NCBI GenBank assembly: GCA_913063265.1
Contig: CAJXZG010000045.1
Location: 1-40,172, forward strand
Reading direction: 5' to 3'
Source: an uncultured Prolixibacteraceae bacterium
GTDB lineage: Bacteria; Bacteroidota; Bacteroidia; Bacteroidales; Prolixibacteraceae
Length of the DNA stretch: 40,172 nucleotides
Shown here: one piece after another, positions 16,004 through 24,583 of the stretch
Position numbering within the stretch: the stretch's first letter is position 1
Layout: every line of letters begins with the position of its first letter
Notes under the pieces: model-generated
Told to the model about the DNA's origin: nothing
Database searches by the model: none
The model's input: the letters and a program-made list of their open reading frames with translations, nothing else
Translations under genes and position numbers: made by a program

Positions 16004-17668
16004 TTAATAGGCAAAACTACTTCCGCCTAAAAACTCCCTCAACAAAGAAGTAGGTGGTATTTCTGCATCGTCGATTTGTTTAAACCATGACAAAAATTTG
16101 AGCAAACGTTTGGCCTCCGAGTATTCTTCGCAGTTTTCAGGCACCAGTTTCAAAACAGGTTCTGCATATTTTTTCAAAACTGCAAGTTCATATAAGGTTG
16201 CCGAGTTAAACATAACATCCGCATTTTCCTGATATGGAAAAATATTTTTTTCTTCTCCCCTGCGAACCGACGGCCATCTTTTAATCGTTTCATTTGCGGA
16301 GTATCCTCTGTAATTGCTATCTCTGATAATTCTTCGGAATAACCTGTTATCTGCTGTTGAAACATGGGTTTGTTCATCAAACGAAATCTGGGTTAATGCT
16401 GAAATAAAAATATTAAAAGTATATTTTTTGTCGATCTTGGTCAACAAACCCGGATTCATACCATGGATACCTTCAACAATTAAAATATCGCCCTGTTCCA
16501 ATTTTAGTTTTTTCCCTGTTCTTTTGCGTTTCCCCTGTTGAAAATCAAATCCCGGAAGTTCAATTTCCCTGCCTTGCATTAATTCAAATAATTGTTGATT
16601 AAAATATTCGATATCAATGGCTTCCAATGCTTCAAAATCATATTCCCCGAATTCATCCAATGGTGTTTTCTCACGATCGACAAAATAATCATCCAGTGAA
16701 ATCTGGTAGGGCCTTAATCCGTTTACCGCCAACTGAACCCCCAGCCTTTTGCTAAAGGTTGTTTTTCCCGAAGCCGAAGGCCCGGAAACCAGTACAACCC
16801 TTAAATCGGCATCAAGCTTATAAATCATATTGGCTATCTCTGCAATTTTTTTCTCGTGTAATGCTTCTGAAACCTTTATTACATCGCCACTTTTCCCGTT
16901 TAACGAAAAGCTGTTGAGATTGCCAACTGTAGATACGTTTAAAATTTCGGCCCAGTCTTTCTGCTCCTGAAAAATTCCAAAAAGTTTATCGCTTTTTACC
17001 AGTTTATGTAAGGTATTGAATTTCCTTTTTTTAGGAACCTGAAGAAGAATTCCGTCAAAATAAGGTATTAATCCAAAATTTGAAATGTAGCCTGTTGAAG
17101 GTAAAAGGTGCCCGTAAAAATAATTGGCGATATCTTTCAAAAAGTACAGGCTTGAAAAAAGATTACCCTGTTGTTCAAATAATAGGGCTTTATCATCCAG
17201 TCCTTGTTGATTAAGAAAGTTCACCGCATCTGTAGTCAAAATCCTCTTTTTTACAAAAGGGATATTACCTGCAATCAAAGAATTCATTTCCTGTTTTATG
17301 GTAAATACATCAGATTCTGTAATTTCTTTATCAAAACCCTCTAATTCAAAAAAATAGCCATTTGAAATTCCATTCTGAATATTAAGTTTTACCTGAGGAA
17401 AAGTTTCTTTTACTGCCACATACAAAAGAAAAATCAGGCTTCTTATATACAGGCGCATTCCATCGGGATGAGAGACATCAATAAACTCAATTTGTTTGGG
17501 CTTAACCAAACAAAACGACAATTCTCTTACCTGGTTATTTACTATCGCGCCACATACCTTGTTTTCTAACTCTATGGGCAAATCCTGACTAATTTCCAGC
17601 AGCGAAGTACCCAAGGGATACTTATGTTTTGAGTTGGTATTTTTACAAAATACTTCTACCTGATTCAT
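16004..17668 (-). CDS. TGS-domain nucleoside kinase (uridine-kinase-like)
   Basis: A 554-residue cytoplasmic protein with an unusual order of domains: N-terminal TGS-like domain (about 1-60), a threonyl-tRNA-synthetase-like second additional domain (HPDGMRLYIRSL to about 220), then a P-loop kinase of the uridine kinase/phosphoribulokinase type. The Walker A is GPSASGKT at 296-303; SLDDYFVDREKTP and the LPGFDFQQGKRK segment are typical of uridine kinases. This fusion is conserved in Bacteroidota and Firmicutes and annotated as nucleoside kinase. It probably phosphorylates uridine or cytidine; the exact nucleoside is inferred. Single gene, followed by the CACAAAA inverted repeat. Confidence 0.9.
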   Translation of the reverse strand: MNQVEVFCKNTNSKHKYPLGTSLLEISQDLPIELENKVCGAIVNNQVRELSFCLVKPKQIEFIDVSHPDGMRLYIRSLIFLLYVAVKETFPQVKLNIQNGISNGYFFELEGFDKEITESDVFTIKQEMNSLIAGNIPFVKKRILTTDAVNFLNQQGLDDKALLFEQQGNLFSSLYFLKDIANYFYGHLLPSTGYISNFGLIPYFDGILLQVPKKRKFNTLHKLVKSDKLFGIFQEQKDWAEILNVSTVGNLNSFSLNGKSGDVIKVSEALHEKKIAEIANMIYKLDADLRVVLVSGPSASGKTTFSKRLGVQLAVNGLRPYQISLDDYFVDREKTPLDEFGEYDFEALEAIDIEYFNQQLFELMQGREIELPGFDFQQGKRKRTGKKLKLEQGDILIVEGIHGMNPGLLTKIDKKYTFNIFISALTQISFDEQTHVSTADNRLFRRIIRDSNYRGYSANETIKRWPSVRRGEEKNIFPYQENADVMFNSATLYELAVLKKYAEPVLKLVPENCEEYSEAKRLLKFLSWFKQIDDAEIPPTSLLREFLGGSSFAY

Positions 17669-17774
17669 AATTTTTAGAAAAATACGATTGTTAATTTTAT
17701 CGATTTCGTTAAAAATACGACAGAATAGTAAATGTATTAAAATTTATGCGAATCTGTAATACACTTAAAATCAA

Positions 17775-17813
17775 TTTTGCTTGATTAAGAATTATTGTGA
17801 ATCTCAAGCAAAA
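17775..17813 (-). terminator. Stem-loop after uvrA
   Basis: Perfect 10-bp inverted repeat TTTTGCTTGA (17775-17784) and TCAAGCAAAA (17804-17813), 19-base loop, starting one base after the uvrA stop codon on the minus strand. It is AT-rich with no long U tract, so the terminator call is moderate; it could also protect the 3' end of the mRNA. Confidence 0.5.
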
Positions 17814-17814
17814 C

Positions 17815-20694
17815 CTAATTTAATTCTTCTTTTAAGAATTTTGCGGTAAATGATTTTTTGTTTTTACTTACTTCCTCGGGAGTGCCTGTACACAGAATTT
17901 CGCCACCGTTCTTTCCTCCTTCAGGACCAATATCTATAATATGATCGGCAACTTTTATTACATCCAGGTTGTGCTCGATCACAATCACAGTATTTCCTTT
18001 GTCAACTAATTTGTTTAACACATCCAGCAAAACTCTGATGTCTTCAAAATGTAATCCGGTGGTAGGTTCGTCCAAAATATAAACAGTTTTCCCGGTATCC
18101 CTTTTAGCTAACTCGGAGGCCAGTTTTACCCTTTGCGATTCACCCCCTGAAAGTGTTGTTGACGATTGTCCCAGAGTGATATAACCCAGTCCAACATCCT
18201 GCAAAGTTTTCAGTTTTACAGCAATTGACGGAATTGATTCAAAAAACTCAACTCCATGCTCAATGGTCATTTCCAGTACATCGCTGATTGATTTTCCTTT
18301 ATATCGTACTTCGAGTGTTTCCCGGTTATATCTTTTGCCGTTACACTTATCGCAGTGCACATAAACATCGGGAAGAAAGTTCATTTCTATTAATTTCAAT
18401 CCTCCTCCCTGGCATTCCTCACAACGTCCGCCTTTTACATTAAATGAAAATCTTCCAGGTTTGTAGCCCCTGATTTTTGCTTCGGGTAGCTGAGCAAAAA
18501 GGGCTCTTATATCAGTAAAAACATTGGTGTAAGTAACCGGATTTGATCTTGGTGTTCGTCCAATAGGGGATTGGTCTACCCTTATCACTTTATCTACATA
18601 TTCGAGTCCTTTTACCGATTTATAAGCAAGCGGATCTTTAACCGATTTATAAAAATGCTGACTTAAAATTGGCTGTAATGTTTCGTTAATTAAGGTGGAT
18701 TTTCCACTTCCTGAAACCCCTGTTACACAAATAAACTTTCCCAGGGGAATTTTTAAACTAACAGATTTTAGGTTATTGCCTGAACATCCTTTAACTTCAA
18801 GAAAATCTGATTTCCCGTTTCTCCTTGTTTTTGGGATATCAATTTTTCTTTTATCATTCAGATAATCGGCTGTAAGTGTATTGGCTTTTAATACCTTTTT
18901 TGGCATTCCTGCAGCAACAATTTCACCACCGTGTTCACCTGCACGAGGTCCCATATCAATCAGGTAATCGGCATGCAACATGGTATCTTTGTCATGTTCA
19001 ACCACGATTACGGAATTTCCTGTATCACGCAATTGCTGGAGTGCATGTATCAGTTTCAAATTATCGCGGTGATGCAAACCAATACTTGGTTCATCGAGAA
19101 TATAAAGCACATTTACCAGCTGAGAACCAATTTGGGTTGCCAGTCTGATTCTTTGTGATTCGCCTCCGGAAAGACTTTTAGCAGATCTGTCGAGCGATAA
19201 ATAATTTAAACCTACTCCCAGCATAAATCCGAGTCGATCCCGAATTTCTTTAATCACTTCAACTCCGATTTTTCGTTGTCGTTCGGTGATTCTTTCTTCA
19301 AGTCCGTTAAACCAAACACCGAGTTCATTTAAATCGAGTTGAGCCAGTTCTGAGATATTTTTCCCATCGATTTTGAAATGAAGTGATTCTTTTTTTAACC
19401 GCATTCCGTCACACTCGTCGCAAACAGCTGATTTTACAAACTGATTTGCCCACTTTTGCGCTGTTTTTGACGGATTGTCATCTCTCTGACTATCGATATA
19501 TTTTACAACACCATCGTAACTCATTTGGTAATTCATGCTGCTTCCCAATGGCGTATTTTTTAACTGAAGCCTTTCGTTTGTTCCAAATAGAATTGCTCTT
19601 ATTCCTTCTTCCGAAATATCACTTACAGGAGTTTTTAAATTGAAATCAAACTTTTCACCCAGGGCTTCAATCTGCCAGAATATCATGGAATTTTTGTACG
19701 CGCCCAAGGGTGCAATTCCTCCTTTGGCAATGCTCTTTTTTTTGTCAGGAATAATTTTGTCCATATCAATTTGAGTAACCTTTCCCAAACCGTTACATTT
19801 CGGACAAGCTCCCTGTGGTGAATTAAACGAGAAATTATGTGGCGCCGGCTCGTTATATGATATTCCGGTTGTCGGGCACATTAATAAACGACTGTAATAT
19901 TTAACCTGCTGTGTATCGTGGTCGAGAATCATGATAATTCCATGACCATGTTTCATGGCAGTTTGAACACTTGCTTTAAGTCTTGAAGTGCTCACCTCAT
20001 CGACAACAAGTTTGTCAACTAAAATTTCAATAAAATGGTTTTTATACCTGTCAACTCTGAAATTGTGTTTTATTTCAATAATTTCTCCATCTACTCTGGC
20101 CGAAAGAAATCCTTTTCTCAGGATTTGCTCAAATAATTCCCGGTAATGTCCTTTTCTTCCTTTTACAACCGGTGCAAGAATGTTTATTCGTTTCCCGGCA
20201 AAATCATTTTTTATTAGCTGCAGAATTTTATCCTCGGTGTACCTCACCATTTTTTCATTGGTATTATAAGAAAATGCTTCAGCTGCTCTGGCGTATAACA
20301 ACCTGAGGAAATCGTATATTTCGGTAACCGTACCAACAGTGGAACGTGGATTTCTGCTGGTAACTTTTTGTTCAATTGAAATAACCGGACTTAATCCTGT
20401 AATTTTATCCACATCCGGGCGCTCCATATTTCCCAGAAACGATCTGGCATATGCAGAAAAAGTTTCGATGTACCTTCGTTGACCTTCGGCATAAATTGTA
20501 TCAAACGCCAGCGATGATTTACCACTGCCGCTTAATCCGGTTATTACGGTTAATTTATTTCTGGGAATGGTAACATTTATATTGCGCAGATTATGAACCC
20601 GCGCTCCGTAAACCACAATTTTTTCTTCTGATTCTTCTACCCCTTCAGGTAAAACAATATTTGATTCTGTTTCCTTCTGAATTTTATTTTTCAA
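17815..20694 (-). CDS. uvrA: UvrABC excinuclease subunit A
   Basis: A 959-residue UvrA, close to the usual 940. As part of the UvrA2B complex it scans DNA for bulky lesions in nucleotide excision repair. Two ABC ATPase modules: Walker A GLSGSGKSS at 53-61 and GVSGSGKST in the second half, with signatures LSGGESQRIRLA and LSGGESQRVKLA. The UvrA-specific zinc module CEECQGGG...CDKCNG is intact. The first zinc module is atypical: CPTTG (273-277) has Thr276 where the second cysteine is expected, while Cys297 and Cys300 are kept. A 25-residue acidic N-terminal extension precedes the core. It starts 7 bases after the transglycosylase stop, so both are probably one transcript. Confidence 0.97.
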   Translation of the reverse strand: MKNKIQKETESNIVLPEGVEESEEKIVVYGARVHNLRNINVTIPRNKLTVITGLSGSGKSSLAFDTIYAEGQRRYIETFSAYARSFLGNMERPDVDKITGLSPVISIEQKVTSRNPRSTVGTVTEIYDFLRLLYARAAEAFSYNTNEKMVRYTEDKILQLIKNDFAGKRINILAPVVKGRKGHYRELFEQILRKGFLSARVDGEIIEIKHNFRVDRYKNHFIEILVDKLVVDEVSTSRLKASVQTAMKHGHGIIMILDHDTQQVKYYSRLLMCPTTGISYNEPAPHNFSFNSPQGACPKCNGLGKVTQIDMDKIIPDKKKSIAKGGIAPLGAYKNSMIFWQIEALGEKFDFNLKTPVSDISEEGIRAILFGTNERLQLKNTPLGSSMNYQMSYDGVVKYIDSQRDDNPSKTAQKWANQFVKSAVCDECDGMRLKKESLHFKIDGKNISELAQLDLNELGVWFNGLEERITERQRKIGVEVIKEIRDRLGFMLGVGLNYLSLDRSAKSLSGGESQRIRLATQIGSQLVNVLYILDEPSIGLHHRDNLKLIHALQQLRDTGNSVIVVEHDKDTMLHADYLIDMGPRAGEHGGEIVAAGMPKKVLKANTLTADYLNDKRKIDIPKTRRNGKSDFLEVKGCSGNNLKSVSLKIPLGKFICVTGVSGSGKSTLINETLQPILSQHFYKSVKDPLAYKSVKGLEYVDKVIRVDQSPIGRTPRSNPVTYTNVFTDIRALFAQLPEAKIRGYKPGRFSFNVKGGRCEECQGGGLKLIEMNFLPDVYVHCDKCNGKRYNRETLEVRYKGKSISDVLEMTIEHGVEFFESIPSIAVKLKTLQDVGLGYITLGQSSTTLSGGESQRVKLASELAKRDTGKTVYILDEPTTGLHFEDIRVLLDVLNKLVDKGNTVIVIEHNLDVIKVADHIIDIGPEGGKNGGEILCTGTPEEVSKNKKSFTAKFLKEELN

Positions 20695-20701
20695 TCCCCA
20701 A

Positions 20702-21619
20702 TCAATTTATAACCGGAACCTTTACAATGTATTTTTTCCCTTTGGAATTGGTAAGATTTGTATCTCTTAGCCAGGGATTAAAATCTTTTAAAACCTTGTA
20801 ACTCACTCCATTTTCTATTGCAAAATCCCCAAAACTTGCCACCGGCCCTGTAATTTCAACATCGCGTGTCTCAATTAACGGATATTTGTCTTTTTCGTCA
20901 ATAACAAAATTATACAGCTCCGGGTTTTCGAAAATAATTTTAAAGGCTGCAATTCTGAACACATAACGTGAAGTTTCGCTGACAAAAAGTAAATCGTAGT
21001 AATCCGTCATTTTTTGCCTTGTCATTTGTTTTTCAACTCTTGACATACCTCCATTATAAGAAGCAGCTACCAAAGTCCAGCTTCCAAATTTATCATAAGA
21101 CTGAAGTACATAATCACAAAATGCATAGGTCGATTTTTCGATATGATAACGTTCGTCAACTTCGCCATTAACCTCCAGGCCAAAATCTCTTGCAGTGCCG
21201 CTTAAAAACTGCCAAAATCCTACAGCTCCGGCAGGTGAAACAGCACGCGGATTTAATCCGCTCTCTGCCACAGCCAGGTATTTAAAATCATCAGGAACGC
21301 CCCGTTCTTTTAAAATGGGTTCAATCGTTTTGAAATAGCGGGGTGCCAGTTTTAGATATCTGATTGTTTGAGAATGAAAATATGCATTGGATAGTAATTC
21401 TCTGTCAAGTGCTTCTCTTACATCGAAACGTTCAAGCGGCATTTCTTCGCCAGCTACAAATACTTTTTCAGGGATTGGGACAGGCATATATTGTAACTCT
21501 GCCTGTTCAGCATTACCGGTATTATCACTTCTGGCTGAACTTAATACAAGCACAACAACAGCTACCTTAACAACCACCACAAAGGGTAGCAAAACTTTCC
21601 ACCATCTTTTATTCTTCAT
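20702..21619 (-). CDS. Lytic murein transglycosylase (SLT family)
   Basis: A 305-residue exported protein with an N-terminal anchor (LLPFVVVVKVAVVVLVL, about 10-27). Residues about 100-220 are an SLT lysozyme-like domain: AVAESGLNPRAVSPAGAVGFWQFL with catalytic Glu119, and SYNGG later. The last 55 residues resemble a LysM-type peptidoglycan-binding unit (YKVLKDFNPWLRDTNL...YIVKVP). It should cleave peptidoglycan between MurNAc and GlcNAc with formation of the 1,6-anhydro end. MltD-like in layout. Directly precedes uvrA; that pairing has no obvious functional logic. A -7 box is seen at 21698-21705. Confidence 0.9.
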   Translation of the reverse strand: MKNKRWWKVLLPFVVVVKVAVVVLVLSSARSDNTGNAEQAELQYMPVPIPEKVFVAGEEMPLERFDVREALDRELLSNAYFHSQTIRYLKLAPRYFKTIEPILKERGVPDDFKYLAVAESGLNPRAVSPAGAVGFWQFLSGTARDFGLEVNGEVDERYHIEKSTYAFCDYVLQSYDKFGSWTLVAASYNGGMSRVEKQMTRQKMTDYYDLLFVSETSRYVFRIAAFKIIFENPELYNFVIDEKDKYPLIETRDVEITGPVASFGDFAIENGVSYKVLKDFNPWLRDTNLTNSKGKKYIVKVPVIN

Positions 21620-21697
21620 AATCCCGCAACTTAAAAAGTTTATCTGTTTTTAACTATACTCAAAAATGAACAGAAATCATTTTTGATATTTGTTCCG

Positions 21698-21729
21698 CAA
21701 AAATACAATTTAAATGAAAGTATCCCAAT
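21698..21729 (-). promoter_or_regulatory. Promoter of the transglycosylase-uvrA operon
   Basis: On the minus strand TATTTTTG (21698-21705) fits TAnnTTTG and ATTG (21726-21729) lies 20 bases upstream as a possible -33 element. The leader to the ATG at 21619 would be about 75 bases. Confidence 0.45.
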
Positions 21730-21732
21730 GAA

Positions 21733-21759
21733 AAAAGCCCGGCTTTCTGCCAGGCTTTT
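21733..21759 (-). terminator. Intrinsic terminator of the small-protein operon
   Basis: Reading on the minus strand, AAAAGCCTGGC, AGAAA loop, GCCGGGCTTTT and further T residues: an 11-bp stem with one mismatch, GC core and U tract. It ends the gene at 21780-22262 and directly abuts the next promoter. Confidence 0.82.
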
Positions 21760-21779
21760 CTTCGACTCAAGTTTTTACA

Positions 21780-22262
21780 TTAACTTACCTTTTTATCGAT
21801 ATAATCACCAATAAAACGTTTCTTTGATTCATTCAGTTTGGGGGTCTCCAGTAAATTTTCCTTTTTAAATTTTTCCAGAACCTCTGCGGCTTTTTCGCAA
21901 CTTGGTTTATAGCTCTTTTTTGCAAAAAATCCGGATGTCATCTTTTTAAGGTCATGATGCATATTCGACATCGATTCTGTAATTGTAGAACGAAAGACTT
22001 TCGCACAACCGGAGCAGGGAGTTTCGGTTAATTCCTTTGTAGTATTAAAAGCATCCAAAAGTGCATCTATCGATCTGTGAAATTCTTTATCTTTAAAATA
22101 TTGTTCCGACAGAACATAGCAATTATTTACAACAGAAAGTTGTTTCTGGCAAATCATATCTTTTCTCGGACAGTTTACCACTTCAATTTTATCCTGCTTT
22201 TTGCACAATATTTCAGTTTCTGCTTCAGAAAGTGAAAAAGAATTATCTTTTTTTGTGTTCAT
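21780..22262 (-). CDS. Cysteine-rich cytosolic protein of unknown function
   Basis: A 160-residue protein I do not recognise, with no signal peptide or membrane helix. It is predicted mostly helical and carries seven cysteines, including NCPRKDMICQKQ, NNCYVL and the close pair PCSGC, then PSCEKAAEV. The spacing could coordinate a metal or iron-sulphur cluster, but no known site is matched. His-His in MSNMHHDLKK adds possible ligands. Lysine-rich throughout. It follows the 123-residue protein on the same strand after a 70-base gap and ends in a strong terminator, so the two are probably co-expressed. Confidence 0.6.
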   Translation of the reverse strand: MNTKKDNSFSLSEAETEILCKKQDKIEVVNCPRKDMICQKQLSVVNNCYVLSEQYFKDKEFHRSIDALLDAFNTTKELTETPCSGCAKVFRSTITESMSNMHHDLKKMTSGFFAKKSYKPSCEKAAEVLEKFKKENLLETPKLNESKKRFIGDYIDKKVS

Positions 22263-22332
22263 ATCTCAGGTTTTTAAATTGTTTACTATTTTAAATCTTT
22301 TGTTCCTTATTGTAAATCACTAAAATTTCCTT

Positions 22333-22704
22333 CTATTCACCCGAAGCCCTTAATTTGGCCTCGTTTAACAATCTGTTTTTCAATTCAATATTTTCATGAC
22401 TTAATTCAGCAATAAGCTGCTTCAGCAGACTATTCTGATTTTTGAGATGGTTTAATTCAAATGCAGTAACTTCACTTTTTACATTGTGAACAAACCTGCC
22501 ATTTTGAATCTCAATAAAGTCTCTTGTACATTTGTTAAAGAGGTCTTTATCGATACTTTTTTTTGCTCCATTCCCGTTAAACGGAACTTCCTTCCGAATG
22601 ACTTCTTTCATCATTCTGATTTTTTCTTCACTTGAATTCCTTTTGTTCGAAAATGCAGGGGTATCATTTTCTCTGGGATTGATGAAATACTCTTTTGAAT
22701 TCAT
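22333..22704 (-). CDS. Small coiled-coil protein of unknown function
   Basis: A 123-residue soluble protein. The N-terminal half is charged and low in structure; residues about 82-117 (FELNHLKNQNSLLKQLIAEL and onward to NRLL) form a leucine-zipper-like coiled coil, suggesting oligomerisation. The coiled coil resembles that of IS3-type transposase OrfA, but there is no preceding helix-turn-helix and no inverted repeats or OrfB are near. No known domain. First gene of the pair with the cysteine-rich protein; preceded by a 580-base AT-rich gap. Confidence 0.55.
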   Translation of the reverse strand: MNSKEYFINPRENDTPAFSNKRNSSEEKIRMMKEVIRKEVPFNGNGAKKSIDKDLFNKCTRDFIEIQNGRFVHNVKSEVTAFELNHLKNQNSLLKQLIAELSHENIELKNRLLNEAKLRASGE

Positions 22705-23283
22705 GATTTAATGGTCTTATGTTTTAACTTTCAAATAATTTATCTGCAAGCGTCAAGCAGCTAATTATCTATACAACTCTTTTGTTATAATTATCGTCCT
22801 TCAAATTATTTGGAACAATTCTTTGATTTTTTGCTCCGAAGCCAGTTTGTTCTTATGGGTTTGGCAAATTCTTTAATCTAAAACTTGCACTAACAACAAA
22901 AAATGCCTCAAATTACTGTGTTGCAAATACAATACAACAACAAATAAATCTGTTCCAACTACTCAAATATTTTATAAAAAAATGCGTCCTAGAATTGTAT
23001 TCTATTACAAACATAAGAAAAATTTCATATAAACAAGAAAAAACATCTTTTTTTTTCAGCTATTTATAACAGCTAAAAACAACTGATTTTCTGTTGTTTG
23101 CAAAATCAAATTATTTCAATAGGTGGAAAATTGAAATGATTTATAGAATATTTAAAGAGTATTAATTTTAAAAACCAAAATCGATTATTACTTATGTTAA
23201 TTCAATAAATGATAAATGAAAATATAAAAATTGACACGACTCAATCTGTAAAAAATGAACCTGAAATAACCATAAAAAGCAGA
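22705..23283. other. AT-rich gap without a visible gene
   Basis: No frame with gene character on either strand. Contents I can see: a -7 box on the minus strand at 23008-23015; a weak palindrome region at about 23060-23101 with AAACAAC/GTTGTTT arms (7 bp) and AGCT-flanked AT sequence; an oligo-T run at about 23049-23057; and at the right edge part of the terminator of the LVIVD gene. If the 23008 promoter serves the 123-residue protein, its leader would be about 300 bases, long enough to hold a regulatory RNA. Confidence 0.4.
23008..23036 (-). promoter_or_regulatory. Candidate promoter far upstream of small-protein operon
   Basis: Minus strand TATGTTTG (23008-23015) fits TAnnTTTG; TTG (23034-23036) lies 18 bases upstream as -33. 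Predicted transcription start near 23003, some 300 bases from the next ATG. Confidence 0.4.
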
Positions 23284-23304
23284 TTACATTGAATCCTGCT
23301 TTTT
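23274..23304 (-). terminator. Terminator overlapping the end of the LVIVD gene
   Basis: AAAAAGCAG (23274-23282) and CTGCTTTTT (23296-23304) form a perfect 9-bp inverted repeat with a 13-base loop. On the minus strand one arm lies in the last codons of the LVIVD gene and the T-rich arm follows the stop. It closes the envelope operon. Confidence 0.7.
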
Positions 23305-24576
23305 CACCGGTATAAAACTAATCTCCCTGATATCTGTTGCGTTTGAATAATCATATTGATAAAATCCATCGTCGCCTATTAAAAACAAAAACCCGTTGGC
23401 CGGAATAACATCATACGCTTGAATATTATCAAAATGAGCTATTTGATTATTATCAATATTCCGTTTATTTTCAATGTCATATATTTTTAATCCTTCTTCC
23501 CCATCACAAACAAACAAAGTTTCTGTATCGACACCTAAACCATAAGGACTACTTAAAGGGTACGACGAAATCAGTTTGTTTTCTTTATAATCGTTAGAAA
23601 GTTCAACAACATCCAAACGATTTGTATTACTGCCACAAGCATTTCCTCCCCGTAAAGTTATATAAGCAAAACCCTCAGAAATTACAACGGGATCGCAACT
23701 TGTAACATGCCAGAAATTACTTACATATTGAATAGCTGTGGGTACCTCCAGGCTAAAAATTTCCATCCCTGAACGGGTTCCCAAAAACATATGGTCATCG
23801 TATATGAACATGGTCTCAATATCCCATCCAACACCCTGTTTGCCAATATCTTTTGGTTCTTCAGGAGTTTTGATATCAAATGTATACAGGGTGGAATTAT
23901 CAACTGCATATAAATAGTTTTTATATAAACCAAACCTGGCCATTGACCCTCCAACACCAAAAGTACCGTTTGCTGGTGAAGACAACTTGGCATAATCCAT
24001 GGAAGAGCTGTATAATATATCCGATCGTCCTTCAAAATAGTGCGGATAATATTTATATTCTATTTCCTGATGTACTTTTTTAATCTCCCAATCAATAACA
24101 ACACCCTTTTCTTTATCCACAGTTGCCTGTCTGTATTCCGGATTTTCGGGTGGTGGTGTCAAGTATGGAAAAACATCCTGAACACGATTCACTTCTTTGG
24201 GTTGATTAATATCTGAAATGTCAATTGCAACCAGGTCAACATAACTATCGGCAAATAAAATATTGTTTTTTATCGCAATATCCACATTCCCGGGAATTTC
24301 TATAAATCCTGTATTTTTGGGATTATACGGATCTTTGTTGTCAATAATATGAACTCCTTTCATTTCCTCATTAACAAAAATATAACCGTCTTTAAAATAA
24401 ATCTTGCCCGGATTTTCCAATTCTCTGTTCCCGACAATTTTTACTGAATTTCGTAAATCTTCATACGATAAATAAACAGGAGAATTGGCTGTAAAGTCCT
24501 CAGAGTATTTGTCTTTGCATGAATTAAAACTGACAAAAAGAATTAAGATTGAAAATATTTTTATGATTGTTTTCAT
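23284..24576 (-). CDS. LVIVD-repeat beta-propeller lipoprotein
   Basis: A 430-residue lipoprotein (lipobox FNSC, Cys20). The body is a run of LVIVD-type repeats (GVHIIDNKDPYNPKNTGFIEIPG, LVAIDISDINQPKEV, LYTFDIKTPEEPKDIG, GLKIYDIENKRN), each a hydrophobic strand pair followed by D-x-x-x-P, giving a surface beta-propeller of about 70-410. The family is common on Bacteroidota cell surfaces and has no assigned enzyme activity; ligand or protein binding is likely. Seven bases separate it from the beta-barrel gene upstream. Last gene of the envelope operon, with a terminator overlapping its end. Confidence 0.85.
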   Translation of the reverse strand: MKTIIKIFSILILFVSFNSCKDKYSEDFTANSPVYLSYEDLRNSVKIVGNRELENPGKIYFKDGYIFVNEEMKGVHIIDNKDPYNPKNTGFIEIPGNVDIAIKNNILFADSYVDLVAIDISDINQPKEVNRVQDVFPYLTPPPENPEYRQATVDKEKGVVIDWEIKKVHQEIEYKYYPHYFEGRSDILYSSSMDYAKLSSPANGTFGVGGSMARFGLYKNYLYAVDNSTLYTFDIKTPEEPKDIGKQGVGWDIETMFIYDDHMFLGTRSGMEIFSLEVPTAIQYVSNFWHVTSCDPVVISEGFAYITLRGGNACGSNTNRLDVVELSNDYKENKLISSYPLSSPYGLGVDTETLFVCDGEEGLKIYDIENKRNIDNNQIAHFDNIQAYDVIPANGFLFLIGDDGFYQYDYSNATDIREISFIPVKKQDSM

Positions 24577-24583
24577 GGTTGGT

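Noticed and set aside
22333..22704. IS3 OrfA transposase
   Set aside because: Only the coiled coil is similar; there is no helix-turn-helix, no OrfB and no terminal inverted repeats.
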